A stretch of 64,000 nucleotides of DNA, from the NCBI GenBank assembly GCA_964419335.1, contig CAYQOX010000019.1, positions 14,858 through 78,857 of the forward strand. Reading direction: 5' to 3'. Shown piece by piece: positions 16,601-23,867 of the stretch (its first letter is position 1; each line of letters opens with the position of its first letter). The DNA is from CAYQOX01 sp964419335. Lineage in GTDB: Bacteria; Hinthialibacterota; Hinthialibacteria; Hinthialibacterales; Hinthialibacteraceae. The notes below the pieces were generated by a model. It searched no databases, was not told where the DNA came from, and saw nothing but the letters and a program-made list of their open reading frames with translations. The position numbers were made by a program, and so were the translations under genes.

Positions 16601-17115
16601 TTGACATTGCGGGTGTCCTGGCTGGTTTCGAGCAGAAGCAAATCACTGCCGCCTTCAATCAATCCTTTCGCCTGCACGGTAAAATGCTCAACCAGTTCGT
16701 CGAACTCCACTCCACCCGTAACGGTCATGCTTTTGGTGGTTGGTCCCATGGATCCACAGATAAAGCGGGGATGATCTGCGGTCGAGTAATTCTCCACCGC
16801 TTTCCGCGCGATTTCTGCGGAGACTTTCGAGATTTCATGGGCTTTATCCTGTAAATCATATTCAGCAAGTACTAATGGGGTGCTGCCGAAGGTATTGGTT
16901 TCGACCACATCCGCCCCGGCCTCGAGAAAACTTTCATGAATGCTTTGAACCACATCGGGACGTGTGAGACTGAGCATTTCATTGCAGCCTTCGTATTCGA
17001 GTCCACCGAAATCCTCCGCTTGGAGTTTTTGATTTTGGATGGAGGTTCCCATCGCTCCATCAAAAACGATAATTTTTTCTTTAAGTAATTCTTTAAATTT
17101 TTGTGCGTTCGACAT
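13618..17115 (-). CDS. metH: Cobalamin-dependent methionine synthase
   Basis: 1165 residues, close to the usual full-length MetH of about 1200. It transfers a methyl group from 5-methyltetrahydrofolate to homocysteine through cobalamin. The order of domains is complete. First comes a homocysteine-binding barrel (FDGAMGTSIQ, LNCATGP, GGCCGTTPEYI with the zinc cysteines), then a pterin-binding barrel (GERTNVIGSRKF, IMLDTTDP). Next are the B12 cap and binding domains (DVHDIGKNLV with the lower-axial His), and last a C-terminal S-adenosylmethionine reactivation domain (YRGIRVSFGYPACP). No S-adenosylmethionine or cobalamin riboswitch was found in the 5' region. A terminator follows the gene. Confidence 0.97.
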   Translation of the reverse strand: MSNAQKFKELLKEKIIVFDGAMGTSIQNQKLQAEDFGGLEYEGCNEMLSLTRPDVVQSIHESFLEAGADVVETNTFGSTPLVLAEYDLQDKAHEISKVSAEIARKAVENYSTADHPRFICGSMGPTTKSMTVTGGVEFDELVEHFTVQAKGLIEGGSDLLLLETSQDTRNVKAGIIAIHNARKELNADLPLMVSGTIEPMGTMLAGQGAEAFYTSLEHADLLSIGLNCATGPQFMTDHLRSLSEIAECYISCIPNAGLPDEEGNYNETPESVVAVLEKFVNNGWVNILGGCCGTTPEYIASIARMVQGKKPRIPQKKKRWHVSGIDYFELKPENRPAIVGERTNVIGSRKFKRLIVEEKYEEASEIGRKQVRNGAQIVDVCLANPDREEKEDIEKFLSYLIQKIKAPIMLDTTDPDVLETALQFCQGKSIINSINLEDGEERFQQIVPLAKKYGAALVVGCIDEDPKSGMAITRERKLEIAKRSYDLLVNQYGVRPENIIYDPLVFPCATGDEHYIGSAEETIKGIELIKKELPETLTVLGISNVSFGLPPAGREILNATFLYHCTKAGLDMAIVNPEKLERYASIPDEEKKMADDLLFNRGEDPIATFAAFYKEKKVKTAKKPKENRSVEERLADAIVEGSKEGLSEDLDEALKKYKPLEVINGPLMEGMDEVGKLFGNNELIVAEVLQSAEVMKTAVAHLEKFMDKGDIQTKGKMLLATVKGDVHDIGKNLVEIILSNNGYEIINLGIKIPPEELIKAQKEHNADMIGLSGLLVKSAQQMVTTAHDLKSAGIDVPILVGGAALSNRFTRMKIAPEYEGMVVYSKDAMTGLELANQLIDEDKRQALLEWIEEDQKKLEVTAQKKDPSGEKRKKQKTVEVTHNFHPPTPPDLKKHVLKTFSLEEIFLYLNNQMLLGKHLGLRGNVDRMLESGDAKAVELNKQVREMQDEIIEKRILTPRAVYQFFPAKPQNDTILFYDSSRQKELDHITFPRQLEGNRFCLSDFVAPDNDHVCMFVTTTADQELYPWLDKYRKDGEFLKNHMIQAIAIESAEAFAELLHEKIRTMWGIPDSPDLTTKDKFHAKYRGIRVSFGYPACPRMEDQTVLFNLLDVENAIGVQLTEGYMMEPEASVSALVFHHPQARYFNISDEDYKKFEQQTKLDKATA

Positions 17116-17318
17116 AAATTATATCCTTGGTTCTCTATTTATCCTAATATCCGCATACAGTAATATAATAACCTGAAATAGAGAGAAATCAACCGCAAAT
17201 TAGTTTACTTAAACAGTAATGTTTTAACGTAAAAAATACTACGGGAGACGATTTGAGAAAAACAGTTTAGAGAGATTGCCAAAGTTATCGTATAAGTTCC
17301 TTTCATGATCCTTCCAAA

Positions 17319-17332
17319 TATGGTATACCATA
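17319..17332. promoter_or_regulatory. 14-bp perfect palindrome before the TIM-barrel gene
   Basis: TATGGTATACCATA lies 48 bases before the ATG at 17380 and includes a TATACC that could overlap a -10 box. Its symmetry suggests an operator for a dimeric regulator. Nothing else in the window matches it. Confidence 0.42.
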
Positions 17333-17379
17333 ATGAGAACAATAGATTCTTACGCAGGTTTAATTTTTAGGAGAGAAAA

Positions 17380-18285
17380 ATGAAATCAACTCAATCAACC
17401 ATTTCAAGGCGTGGTTTCGTGGGGCTTAGTGCCGCTGCCGCGGCTTCAACCCTGGTATCACGAAACGCAAGGGGTCAGGATACCCCAAAACCGGATTCAA
17501 AATTTGAAGGTGTACAAATTGGAACAATCACCTACAGTTACCGAGGAATGCCGGGTTCGGCAGAAGATCTCCTCAAATACATTATCCAATGCGGCATCAG
17601 TTCGGTGGAATTAATGGGAGGACCGGTGGAGCAATACGCAGGAGCACCCTCTCGCGAGCAGTTACAAGATTGGCGTTTGTCGGTTTCGATGGACAAATTC
17701 AAAGAGCTGCGTACGATGTATAACGAGGCGGGAGTCAATATCCATATCGTTAAATTCGGTGATATCGGGAACAAGGATATGCCCGATGAGATCATTGAGT
17801 ATTATTTCAAAGTTGCCAAGGCTCTCGGTGCCCGCGGGATCACACGAGAACTTTCCAATGAAGCGGCAGAACGGCTGGGTCCCCTTGCCGACAAGCATAA
17901 GATCATGATTGGTTTTCATAATCACACTCAGCTTAAACCGACCACCTATGAGGGGGATATTTTAAGCCACGGAAAGTATCTCGGGATCAACCTTGATGTG
18001 GGGCATTACGTGGCAGGCACAAACCACTCACCTCTTCCTTTAATTGAAAAATACCATGATCGCATTCTCAGCCTTCATATCAAAGATCGCAAGGTCAATA
18101 ATGGCCCGAATATGCCGCTTGGGCAGGGAGACACCCCAGTGGCGTTGTTATTAAACTTGATGAAAAGAGAGCAGTTCACTTTCCCAGCGGATATTGAACT
18201 TGAGTATAAGGTTCCTCAAGGGTCAGATCCGGTGAAAGAAGTGACCAAGTGTGTTCAATTTTGTAAGGATGCGCTTCTTGGATAA
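17380..18285 (+). CDS. Tat-exported sugar phosphate isomerase/epimerase family protein
   Basis: 301 residues with a twin-arginine signal (SRRGFVGLSAAAAASTL) at the N-terminus, followed by a xylose-isomerase-like TIM barrel. Barrel landmarks include GVQIGTITYSYRGMP, GISSVELMGGPVEQ, MIGFHNHTQLKPTT, GINLDVGHYVAGTN and ILSLHIKDRKVNNG. Metal ligands are expected at the Glu, His and Asp of these segments. Export by Tat implies a folded, metal-bound enzyme in the periplasm. The substrate is not known. AGGAG precedes the ATG. It stands alone. Confidence 0.9.
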   Translation: MKSTQSTISRRGFVGLSAAAAASTLVSRNARGQDTPKPDSKFEGVQIGTITYSYRGMPGSAEDLLKYIIQCGISSVELMGGPVEQYAGAPSREQLQDWRLSVSMDKFKELRTMYNEAGVNIHIVKFGDIGNKDMPDEIIEYYFKVAKALGARGITRELSNEAAERLGPLADKHKIMIGFHNHTQLKPTTYEGDILSHGKYLGINLDVGHYVAGTNHSPLPLIEKYHDRILSLHIKDRKVNNGPNMPLGQGDTPVALLLNLMKREQFTFPADIELEYKVPQGSDPVKEVTKCVQFCKDALLG

Positions 18286-18419
18286 TCGTAAAAGAATCTG
18301 AGTAGCGTAAGACAACCTTGGCGAAATTCTTTTTACGGATGGAATCGGCTCAAAAGCAAGGCTGTAAAGGCAGTCTTGCTATACATAGTTAAACTTAATT
18401 AAATGCTTATTGCATCCTT

Positions 18420-19034
18420 TTATCGTGTTAAAAGTTTGTTTTGCATCTTTGCGGAAGATAAAACATTTCGGTTGGAAGTGAACACTTGAACATTCGGGAT
18501 CGTGGAAAAATCACTGTCATCCGTAATAATTTGTGTAACATTATGATTTTTCATGGTTTCAAGAATGAATAAATCATATCCATCCACTCTTTCCGAGTAA
18601 AATGTTTTTAAAGCAGCCTCTGTATTCGGTTCATCGATTATCACGAATAGAAAATCGGCTAAAGATTTTACCTGTGCCCAAGCGGTTTGGACTTCAGATA
18701 CGATTCGATTTCTTTCTCCGGGTTGGTTATGGCGATATTCTTTCGGACGAATTAAAAAATGGAGACGTTCAAAAATCTCTCTTTCTGTTTTTTCTATTAA
18801 ATGAGAGAGTTCTGCAAGCGAAAGACCTGTATAGTAAACTTTGGATCCCACATCTAATGCTTTGTTGATATAACAAGAATAATCCAAAAGTTGATAGTTA
18901 TTCGCATTGTGCCCTGCATTCGTATAAGTCATCCAATACCAAACATTAGAATCCACAAGAAAGGCATCTGAGTGTGTAGGTGTATCTGAATTAATATCAA
19001 TCACTGCAGCTTGAATTTGGTAATGAATCGACAT
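18420..19034 (-). CDS. PIN-domain protein, effector candidate of a three-gene cassette
   Basis: 204 residues. PIN-type acidic residues are visible: FLVDSNVW (Asp28), a central SLAELSHLIE (Glu75), VDGYDLFILE (Asp154), and ITDDSDF (Asp172/173/175). These match the metal site of PIN ribonucleases. The start codon overlaps the stop of the STAS-like gene by one base (TAATG), implying translational coupling. The gene closes a cassette of ATP-binding protein, STAS-like protein and PIN protein. The N-terminal 20 residues lack an obvious function. No typical VapB-type antitoxin is next to it, so a standard toxin-antitoxin pair is not supported; the two upstream genes may be the control part (inference). 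Confidence 0.8.
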   Translation of the reverse strand: MSIHYQIQAAVIDINSDTPTHSDAFLVDSNVWYWMTYTNAGHNANNYQLLDYSCYINKALDVGSKVYYTGLSLAELSHLIEKTEREIFERLHFLIRPKEYRHNQPGERNRIVSEVQTAWAQVKSLADFLFVIIDEPNTEAALKTFYSERVDGYDLFILETMKNHNVTQIITDDSDFSTIPNVQVFTSNRNVLSSAKMQNKLLTR

Positions 19035-19384
19035 TAATCAGACTCCTGGGATTGAAGTTCGAGAATACTATCGACAATTTTACGATAATTAACATTGGAA
19101 TGGTACTTACTCGCATTTTCAATGACCCGATTTATTACCATTTCTCCTGTGGAATCAAGATTTTCAATCTGTAGATTGCGTTTTAGATCTTCAAGATTAA
19201 TATCGTTAATTAATTGTCCAATTGCATAATTAAAAAAAGGGGATGCAAACTGAGATACACCTTGAAAATCGAGTGTAATAGCCCAACCTTCCTTTAAATG
19301 GTCGTGGATTTTCTCATAGATTCGATGCCCATCCTCTTTCGTAATACAACGAGGGCCAATTATCTTTTTAATCTGGATTCTCAT
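19034..19384 (-). CDS. STAS-like domain (DUF4325-type) small protein
   Basis: 116 residues with a STAS-like core: ITLDFQGVSQFASPFFNYA in the middle resembles the conserved strand-helix region of DUF4325 and of anti-anti-sigma factors. This is followed by a basic helix (LEDLKRNLQIENLDSTG) and a helical C-terminus. There is no conserved SpoIIAA phosphoserine context, although Ser44 and Ser48 lie near the expected loop. The gene starts 16 bases after the ATP-binding gene ends and overlaps the PIN gene by one base. It is likely to bind the ATP-binding protein, as STAS proteins do in partner-switching modules (inference). Confidence 0.78.
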   Translation of the reverse strand: MRIQIKKIIGPRCITKEDGHRIYEKIHDHLKEGWAITLDFQGVSQFASPFFNYAIGQLINDINLEDLKRNLQIENLDSTGEMVINRVIENASKYHSNVNYRKIVDSILELQSQESD

Positions 19385-19400
19385 GTTAAATTACTCCTAT

Positions 19401-20288
19401 TCAGGATGATATACAGGACGAATCCTCACTTGCAAATTTATACAATTTCTCATCACAAGTTAAAGTAATATGAAAGATTGTACCCTGAAAAGATGAAGAG
19501 TGATTAAAAAATTTTTCTCCTTTTTCATCGATTCGGCCAGAACCTTCATTACTATACACTTCAAGTTTACCATAATTAGCACGAATAAACTCCTTTAATA
19601 AATCCAATCCGACCCCTCTGGCCATACTATTAGGAAGAGTTGTTGTTCCAGATTGAAATGCCCACTGTATGCAATTTGCCGCTGGTAACCGGTTTGAACG
19701 AGGATCCTGTCGTAAAAAGTTCCTTACATTAGCCGCAATTCCTCGTCCGAAATCGACCATTGATAAAACAAGTTCATTATTATTGGGGAAATACTGTCCA
19801 CACGAAAAAACCCCAATCTCTGAAGCCGCATGCTCAAAGGCATTATTGTATATTTCCCACATGTGACCAACAATCGCATCGCATAAACGAGGACTAATAT
19901 GAAGCCAACCTCGGCCAAGCCAATAATACGTCAGATAATCCAATATCCCATTTGCGTCTAGGGAAGAGTCCTCGCGATAATATATGGAATTCCCTGTCCA
20001 GCTAGAAGAAGGATAATCAAAATGGCCAGCAAAACCATTCTGACATAAATTCGTCATTATATCGGAAGATAATGTACTCCAATCGAATCCGGCATGCCCC
20101 TTACGAAAAAGGATTAATCTTGCTAATCCTCCAAGAAAAACTACCGCATTGGGACGAAGAAAACCACATTTTGAAAAATCGAAAATTACGTCCTCATAAT
20201 AACCCTTTACTTGATTCCAAATCGCAAAGAGATTTTCAAAATCTTGAGGTGTATCATTGATTGTTGGTATGAAGATTCTTTTAGTCAA
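19401..20288 (-). CDS. STAS-like plus HATPase_c (GHKL) ATP-binding protein
   Basis: 295 residues. The C-terminal half is a GHKL/HATPase_c domain: N-box WEIYNNAFEHA (144-154), G1 box VDFGRGIA (178-185), G2 box RGVGLDLLKEFI (224-235) and FQGTIFHITL (268-277). It lacks a histidine-phosphorylation domain, so it resembles anti-sigma-factor kinases and not a sensor kinase. The N-terminal third (VIFDFSKCGFLRPNAVVFLG) is STAS-like. The start is a TTG at 20288, with no better ATG nearby and only a weak ribosome-binding site. It is the first gene of the cassette with the STAS-like and PIN genes. It lies 29 bases after the rhodanese-fusion gene, so it may be read through from that operon. Confidence 0.8.
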   Translation of the reverse strand: MTKRIFIPTINDTPQDFENLFAIWNQVKGYYEDVIFDFSKCGFLRPNAVVFLGGLARLILFRKGHAGFDWSTLSSDIMTNLCQNGFAGHFDYPSSSWTGNSIYYREDSSLDANGILDYLTYYWLGRGWLHISPRLCDAIVGHMWEIYNNAFEHAASEIGVFSCGQYFPNNNELVLSMVDFGRGIAANVRNFLRQDPRSNRLPAANCIQWAFQSGTTTLPNSMARGVGLDLLKEFIRANYGKLEVYSNEGSGRIDEKGEKFFNHSSSFQGTIFHITLTCDEKLYKFASEDSSCISS

Positions 20289-20317
20289 AGTTTTTTACCC
20301 AAAACCAAGAAGTCTCA

Positions 20318-21997
20318 TCATTCATCTCCATCTTTGGGATGAGGGAAAGCCTTAATGCCGCCGTCCATATATTTAACATTAGTAAAGCCTCTTTGCTTTA
20401 ATAAGCGATAAGCGTTCGCGGCTCGGAGACCCACAGCACAAGAGGTAATGATTTCTTGATCTTTAGGTAACTCATCACAACATTCTTTTAATTCAGGGAG
20501 AGGGATCAATTTATAATCTTCAAAGCAGACCCTTTCCAATTCATCAGGATTACGAACTTCAAGAAAGAGAAAGGGGCCATCCATTTCATATTTTTTTTGC
20601 ACTTCGAGAGGGAGAATCCCTTCGGTTTTCTTGTGTAATTTATTTTGCAAAACATTAGCGGCTACAATGACGTTGCCCATGGCTGGAGCAAAGGGGGGCG
20701 CATAGGCAAGATCAAGTTCGGTAAGTTGATCAACCGTGGATTTAAAATAGATAGCGGTTGCGAGCGTATCAATAACTTTATCTACATTTCCGGGTCCCCA
20801 AACTTGGGCTCCTAACACGCGACCGCTGCCGCGCTCGGCGATTATTTTCACGACCAGTTCTTTCGATTCGGGCATATACCCAGGTTTATCGCTAAGGGGG
20901 ACCACAGCCGCTTCATAGTCGAGCCCCTCTTCTTTGGCCTCACGTTCTATCAAGCCGGTACGGGCGACAGCCATATCAAACACACGAAAAATCCCGGTGG
21001 ACAAGACCCCCGGAAACTTGACATGGCCTCCAGTGACATTCATGCCGAGAATGCGTCCTTGTTTATTCGCGGTCGAACCAAGCGGTACCCACACGGGTTT
21101 TCCGGTCACCATGTGGAGGGTTTCCACACAATCGCCTGCGGCGTAGATGTGAGGAAAGTTGGTTTGCAGGTATTCATTCACTTTGATCGCACCGGTAGGG
21201 CCAAGTTCGATCCCTGCTTCCTTGGCGAGATCGACATTAGGACGTACTCCTACACAAAGCAGCACCATATCTGTATCAACGGTTTGATCTTCGGCGGTGA
21301 CGGATTGAATTCCCGAAACCGGATCGCCATGAATTTCTTGTAAAGTAGAATTGAGAAGTACCCTCACACCGTGTTCCTCACACTTTGTTTTAATATGGGC
21401 TGCGAGATCTTCATCATAAGGTGGTGCTAATTGAGGTAATTGTTCGACCAAAGTAACTTGAATTCCACGCTGGGTGAGGGCTTCGACCATTTCCAGGCCA
21501 ATATAGCCGCCTCCGACTACGACGGCTTTTTGGGCTTGACCACTGTCGATTCTTTCCCGGATCGCCAGCGTGTCGGGAATGGTTCGAAGTTTAAAGACAC
21601 CGGGGAATTCCTTACCGGGAATGGGCGGATCGATAGGAGACGCCCCGGTAGCAATCACGAGGATGTCGAAAGATTCGGTTCGTTGCTGGTCATGATTGAG
21701 ATCGTGGACTTCCACCTGATTTTTATGAGGGTCAATTTTCGTCACCCGATGTTCGGTATATACTTGTAAATCGTTGGCTTGGGAAAAGTCTTGGGCTGTG
21801 CGGGCAAGCAATTCTTCCTTGGTTTTAATTTCATCGGCGATGTAATAGGGTTCGCCACAGCCTGCGTATGAAATTAACTTTTCATCGGTAAAGAGAACAA
21901 TTTCGGCCTTTGCATCTTCACGGCGGGCCTTGGCGGCGGTTTTGGTTCCCGCCGCAACACCGCCGATAATCACGATTTTTCGTGTTCGATCAGACAT
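20318..21997 (-). CDS. CoA-disulfide reductase-type flavoprotein fused to a rhodanese domain
   Basis: About 559 residues from the ATG at 21997 (an upstream GTG is unlikely). Residues 1-450 are a pyridine-nucleotide-disulfide oxidoreductase of the CoA-disulfide-reductase/Npsr family. Visible parts are IVIIGGVAAGTKTAAKARR for FAD, the redox cysteine in SYAGCGEPYYI, GGGYIGLEMVEAL for NAD(P)H, and YAAGDCVET. The last 100 residues are a rhodanese domain with the active-site loop SCAVGLRAANAYRLL. The fusion reduces CoA- or protein-bound persulfides and polysulfides. The gene overlaps a 57-residue membrane-protein gene by 8 bases and is in an operon with a DUF2892-type protein, divergent from an ArsR-type regulator. 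Likely role: sulfide/persulfide handling. Confidence 0.93.
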   Translation of the reverse strand: MSDRTRKIVIIGGVAAGTKTAAKARREDAKAEIVLFTDEKLISYAGCGEPYYIADEIKTKEELLARTAQDFSQANDLQVYTEHRVTKIDPHKNQVEVHDLNHDQQRTESFDILVIATGASPIDPPIPGKEFPGVFKLRTIPDTLAIRERIDSGQAQKAVVVGGGYIGLEMVEALTQRGIQVTLVEQLPQLAPPYDEDLAAHIKTKCEEHGVRVLLNSTLQEIHGDPVSGIQSVTAEDQTVDTDMVLLCVGVRPNVDLAKEAGIELGPTGAIKVNEYLQTNFPHIYAAGDCVETLHMVTGKPVWVPLGSTANKQGRILGMNVTGGHVKFPGVLSTGIFRVFDMAVARTGLIEREAKEEGLDYEAAVVPLSDKPGYMPESKELVVKIIAERGSGRVLGAQVWGPGNVDKVIDTLATAIYFKSTVDQLTELDLAYAPPFAPAMGNVIVAANVLQNKLHKKTEGILPLEVQKKYEMDGPFLFLEVRNPDELERVCFEDYKLIPLPELKECCDELPKDQEIITSCAVGLRAANAYRLLKQRGFTNVKYMDGGIKAFPHPKDGDE

Positions 21998-22163
21998 TCG
22001 AGTCGGATTCCTCCTTTTTCTCGTTTCCACTTTCCTTTTCTTTTGGTTTCCAACCACAACTTCCGGTCATGCAGGTTGGAATACCAAAGGCGGGTAATAC
22101 ATACTTCATTAAAGCGAACCACACTGCGACAAGCAATAGTACTTCGAGTAAATCACGCCACAT
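21990..22163 (-). CDS. 57-residue single-pass membrane protein in the sulfur operon
   Basis: An ATG at 22163 is preceded by GGAGG at ideal spacing and opens a 57-codon frame ending in TGA at 21990. Residues 5-30 form one membrane helix (LLEVLLLVAVWFALMKYVL). They are followed by PTCMTGSCGW, where two cysteines might carry a metal or thiol function, and a charged lysine/glutamate tail. It overlaps the DUF2892-type gene by 11 bases and the oxidoreductase gene by 8 bases, so all three are translationally coupled. The strong ribosome-binding site and overlaps support a real gene. I know of no function; by context it works in sulfur transfer. Confidence 0.8.
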   Translation of the reverse strand: MWRDLLEVLLLVAVWFALMKYVLPAFGIPTCMTGSCGWKPKEKESGNEKKEESDSNV

Positions 22164-22383
22164 GATTATCCTCCGTTTGGGTCTTGGTTGAGTAGGGGCA
22201 GCCGATATTAAATTTTTTCAGTATCATCTCCAAGGGACAAAAATTTGTAAAACCGGACTGGAACAGGTTGAGTCCCACAAAGGCTGTAAAGGCAAACCAC
22301 CATGGGGAATGTAATAATCCCAAGGTTAGGCTAATAAGTACAAATGCCCCAGCGACACTGCGAATAATTCTTTCTAGGGTCAT
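22153..22383 (-). CDS. DUF2892 / YgaP-type membrane protein
   Basis: 76 residues with the family opening (MTLERIIRSVAGAFVLISL), a second membrane helix, and FCPLEMILKKFNIGCPY at the C-terminus. DUF2892 domains form small membrane helix pairs and are fused to rhodanese domains in YgaP; here the rhodanese lies on another gene of the same operon. GGAGG stands nine bases before the ATG. The gene leads the operon. Expected location is the inner membrane, where it may help bring persulfide sulfur to or from the reductase (inference). Confidence 0.88.
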   Translation of the reverse strand: MTLERIIRSVAGAFVLISLTLGLLHSPWWFAFTAFVGLNLFQSGFTNFCPLEMILKKFNIGCPYSTKTQTEDNHVA

Positions 22384-22424
22384 GGGTTAATACCTCCTCT
22401 AAAAAGGAATCCTATTTCTTGATT

Positions 22425-22448
22425 TACTATAGTATAATAGTATAATAG
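22425..22448. promoter_or_regulatory. Repeat cluster in the divergent promoter of the ArsR/sulfur operon
   Basis: TACTATAGTA (22425-22434) is a palindrome. It overlaps direct repeats of ATAGTATA at 22429-22436 and 22437-22444, and a further ATAG at 22445-22448. The cluster sits between the ArsR-type gene and the sulfur operon, so it probably carries both -10 elements and the regulator site. Confidence 0.52.
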
Positions 22449-22497
22449 AAAATAGCAAGTTTAAAAATTTTCCCTTTTCAGTCTTATGAGGTGCAGC

Positions 22498-22827
22498 ATG
22501 CGATTGAGTGATGAGGTTTTGGAATTGATAGCGCAACGGTTAAAGATTATGTCAGAAGCAAATCGCCTCAAGATTTTACAAATCCTCAAAGAAGGTGAAA
22601 TGAGCGTGGGGGAGATCGCCGAGAGCACGGGCATGAAGCATGGCACTGCTTCTGCCAATTTGGTGGCCTTGCAACGGGGAGGATTGGTTAATTCAAGGCG
22701 TGAAGGGACCAAAATGCTGTACCGGATTTCGAGTGATATGGTGTTTCGTATTTGTGATGTGGTTTGCGAGTCGCTCAAGGATGAGTTTGAGCAGTTGGAT
22801 GAAATGAAGCGCTCGATGGGGATGTGA
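22498..22827 (+). CDS. ArsR-family winged-helix regulator of the sulfur operon
   Basis: 109 residues from the ATG at 22498, which has GAGG six bases before; an ATG at 22486 would add four residues. The fold is ArsR-type: LKIMSEANRLKILQILKEGE, MSVGEIAESTGMKHGTASAN (recognition region), VALQRGGLVNSRREGTKM and a C-terminal dimerisation helix. Cysteines lie in the C-terminal helix (ICDVVCESL), two residues apart by three, which resembles persulfide/heavy-metal responsive members such as SqrR/BigR in spirit but not in exact positions. Divergent arrangement with the rhodanese-reductase operon makes it the likely repressor. The inducer is probably persulfide, by inference. Confidence 0.86.
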   Translation: MRLSDEVLELIAQRLKIMSEANRLKILQILKEGEMSVGEIAESTGMKHGTASANLVALQRGGLVNSRREGTKMLYRISSDMVFRICDVVCESLKDEFEQLDEMKRSMGM

Positions 22828-22829
22828 GT

Positions 22830-23207
22830 TCATTCTTTCCATGGAAGACCCCAACGAGCGGGGCCCTTATCGCGTACGTCAAGATGAATGTAGGTAGGAT
22901 AAACACCGATTCCCCCCTGGCGGAAAGCGTTAATTTGAACCGCGTGGCGTGCAATTTGCGGAGGCGTGTAGTTGGGCACATGAAAATCTGCCGCCTTGCC
23001 AAAGAGATGTTGGCTTTTGGGTCTCCCCCCGACGGTCTTATTATGTTTGGGGCAACGATAGCCGCTGTGGATGAAGATTGGCTGCTCGAGTCGATCGCGT
23101 AACGTTTGTAATGCCTCGATCAAGCGAGAATCAACCTTTACCTTCCCGCATCCACATTGGCAGGAAAATTCTGAAGAAGAAAAATTAGGGGATAATTGTT
23201 GATTCAT
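22830..23207 (-). CDS. M15-type peptidase (peptidoglycan D,D/L,D-carboxypeptidase-like)
   Basis: 125 residues. The M15 family 3 layout is clear: IHSGYRCPKHNKTVGG, then SQHLFGKAADFHV with the zinc-binding His and Asp, and YIHLDVRDKG with the last zinc His. The N-terminus SEFSCQCGCGKVKVD is typical of this subfamily. No signal peptide is seen, unlike most carboxypeptidases, so it resembles phage-derived or cytoplasmic members used for peptide processing or lysis. It is convergent with the ArsR-type gene, ending two bases away. Confidence 0.88.
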   Translation of the reverse strand: MNQQLSPNFSSSEFSCQCGCGKVKVDSRLIEALQTLRDRLEQPIFIHSGYRCPKHNKTVGGRPKSQHLFGKAADFHVPNYTPPQIARHAVQINAFRQGGIGVYPTYIHLDVRDKGPARWGLPWKE

Positions 23208-23867
23208 TTTGGTTTCACATGCTTTTAAAGACAGACCATCAAGAAAGTGAGTACTTTTTTGGAAAACGCCTTGGGGATGGGTTCTGCTTGTCTCCGCGCG
23301 GCCTTAAGGGCCGCTTGCTCCGAAAGCCGCTCCACACAAGCCCCTTCGGCGTTTTGGTTCGATTCATTAGGATTGAAAAAAGTCATAGGTCTCGCTATAG
23401 AATCATGTCATGTTTCCTTTTCAATGTATCAAAAAGGACTCAAATACAGGATGAAGCTTAAAGACTCTCATTAATGGGGAAAGTGAAGCAAAATGAAGGC
23501 GATCTTTTTGAATTATTAGTGAAAATCATCGCTTATATTTTTGTACGATTTAGAAACAAGAGTCTATTCTTCGATTTTCCTCCAGCAGCGACAATATATT
23601 AAATTGGTATCTTGTTTCAAAAAGGCGACTAATTTAGATTTCTATGTACGTGAAAAGCTCGAATCGATGACACGCATCTCAAATTCGAAATCGCGGTCGA
23701 ATCCCGGAGAGTTCATAATGAGTAAAACCATTCCCCATTCAAGAATATTATTTACCATAGTACCAAACCGTTGGTCTTAAGAAATGAATGTTCTCCCACT
23801 ACCATCTTAAATATATACTATAATATATAATGATAAACATTTTTTCTACTATATTTCGAGGGAATTT
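23208..23867. other. Long intergenic region with one folded element
   Basis: 660 bases without a supported gene. A GC-rich element at 23263-23355 can fold into a long stem structure (reported separately). The rest is AT-rich. A run of TATAATATATAATG (23818-23830) just before rsmD is a plausible promoter. Small open frames here lack ribosome-binding sites. Confidence 0.7.
23263..23355. ncRNA. Candidate structured RNA or palindromic element
   Basis: Nested pairings in this GC-rich island: AAAACGCC (23263-23270) with GGCGTTTT (23348-23355), GGGG (23273-23276) with CCCC (23341-23344), CTTGT (23287-23291) with ACAAG (23336-23340), and an inner hairpin GCGGCC-TTAAG-GGCCGC (23298-23314). The order is consistent with one long folded RNA of about 93 nt. 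Strand is unknown, since the structure works on both. There is no coding frame with a ribosome-binding site. Confidence 0.4.

Noticed and set aside
17116..17379. Possible SAM or cobalamin riboswitch upstream of metH
   Set aside because: No conserved SAM-I core, B12 box or terminator/anti-terminator pair was seen on either strand.
23640..23740. Possible tRNA because of GGTCGAATCC near 23696
   Set aside because: No acceptor or anticodon stem can be built around it; the T-arm is incomplete.
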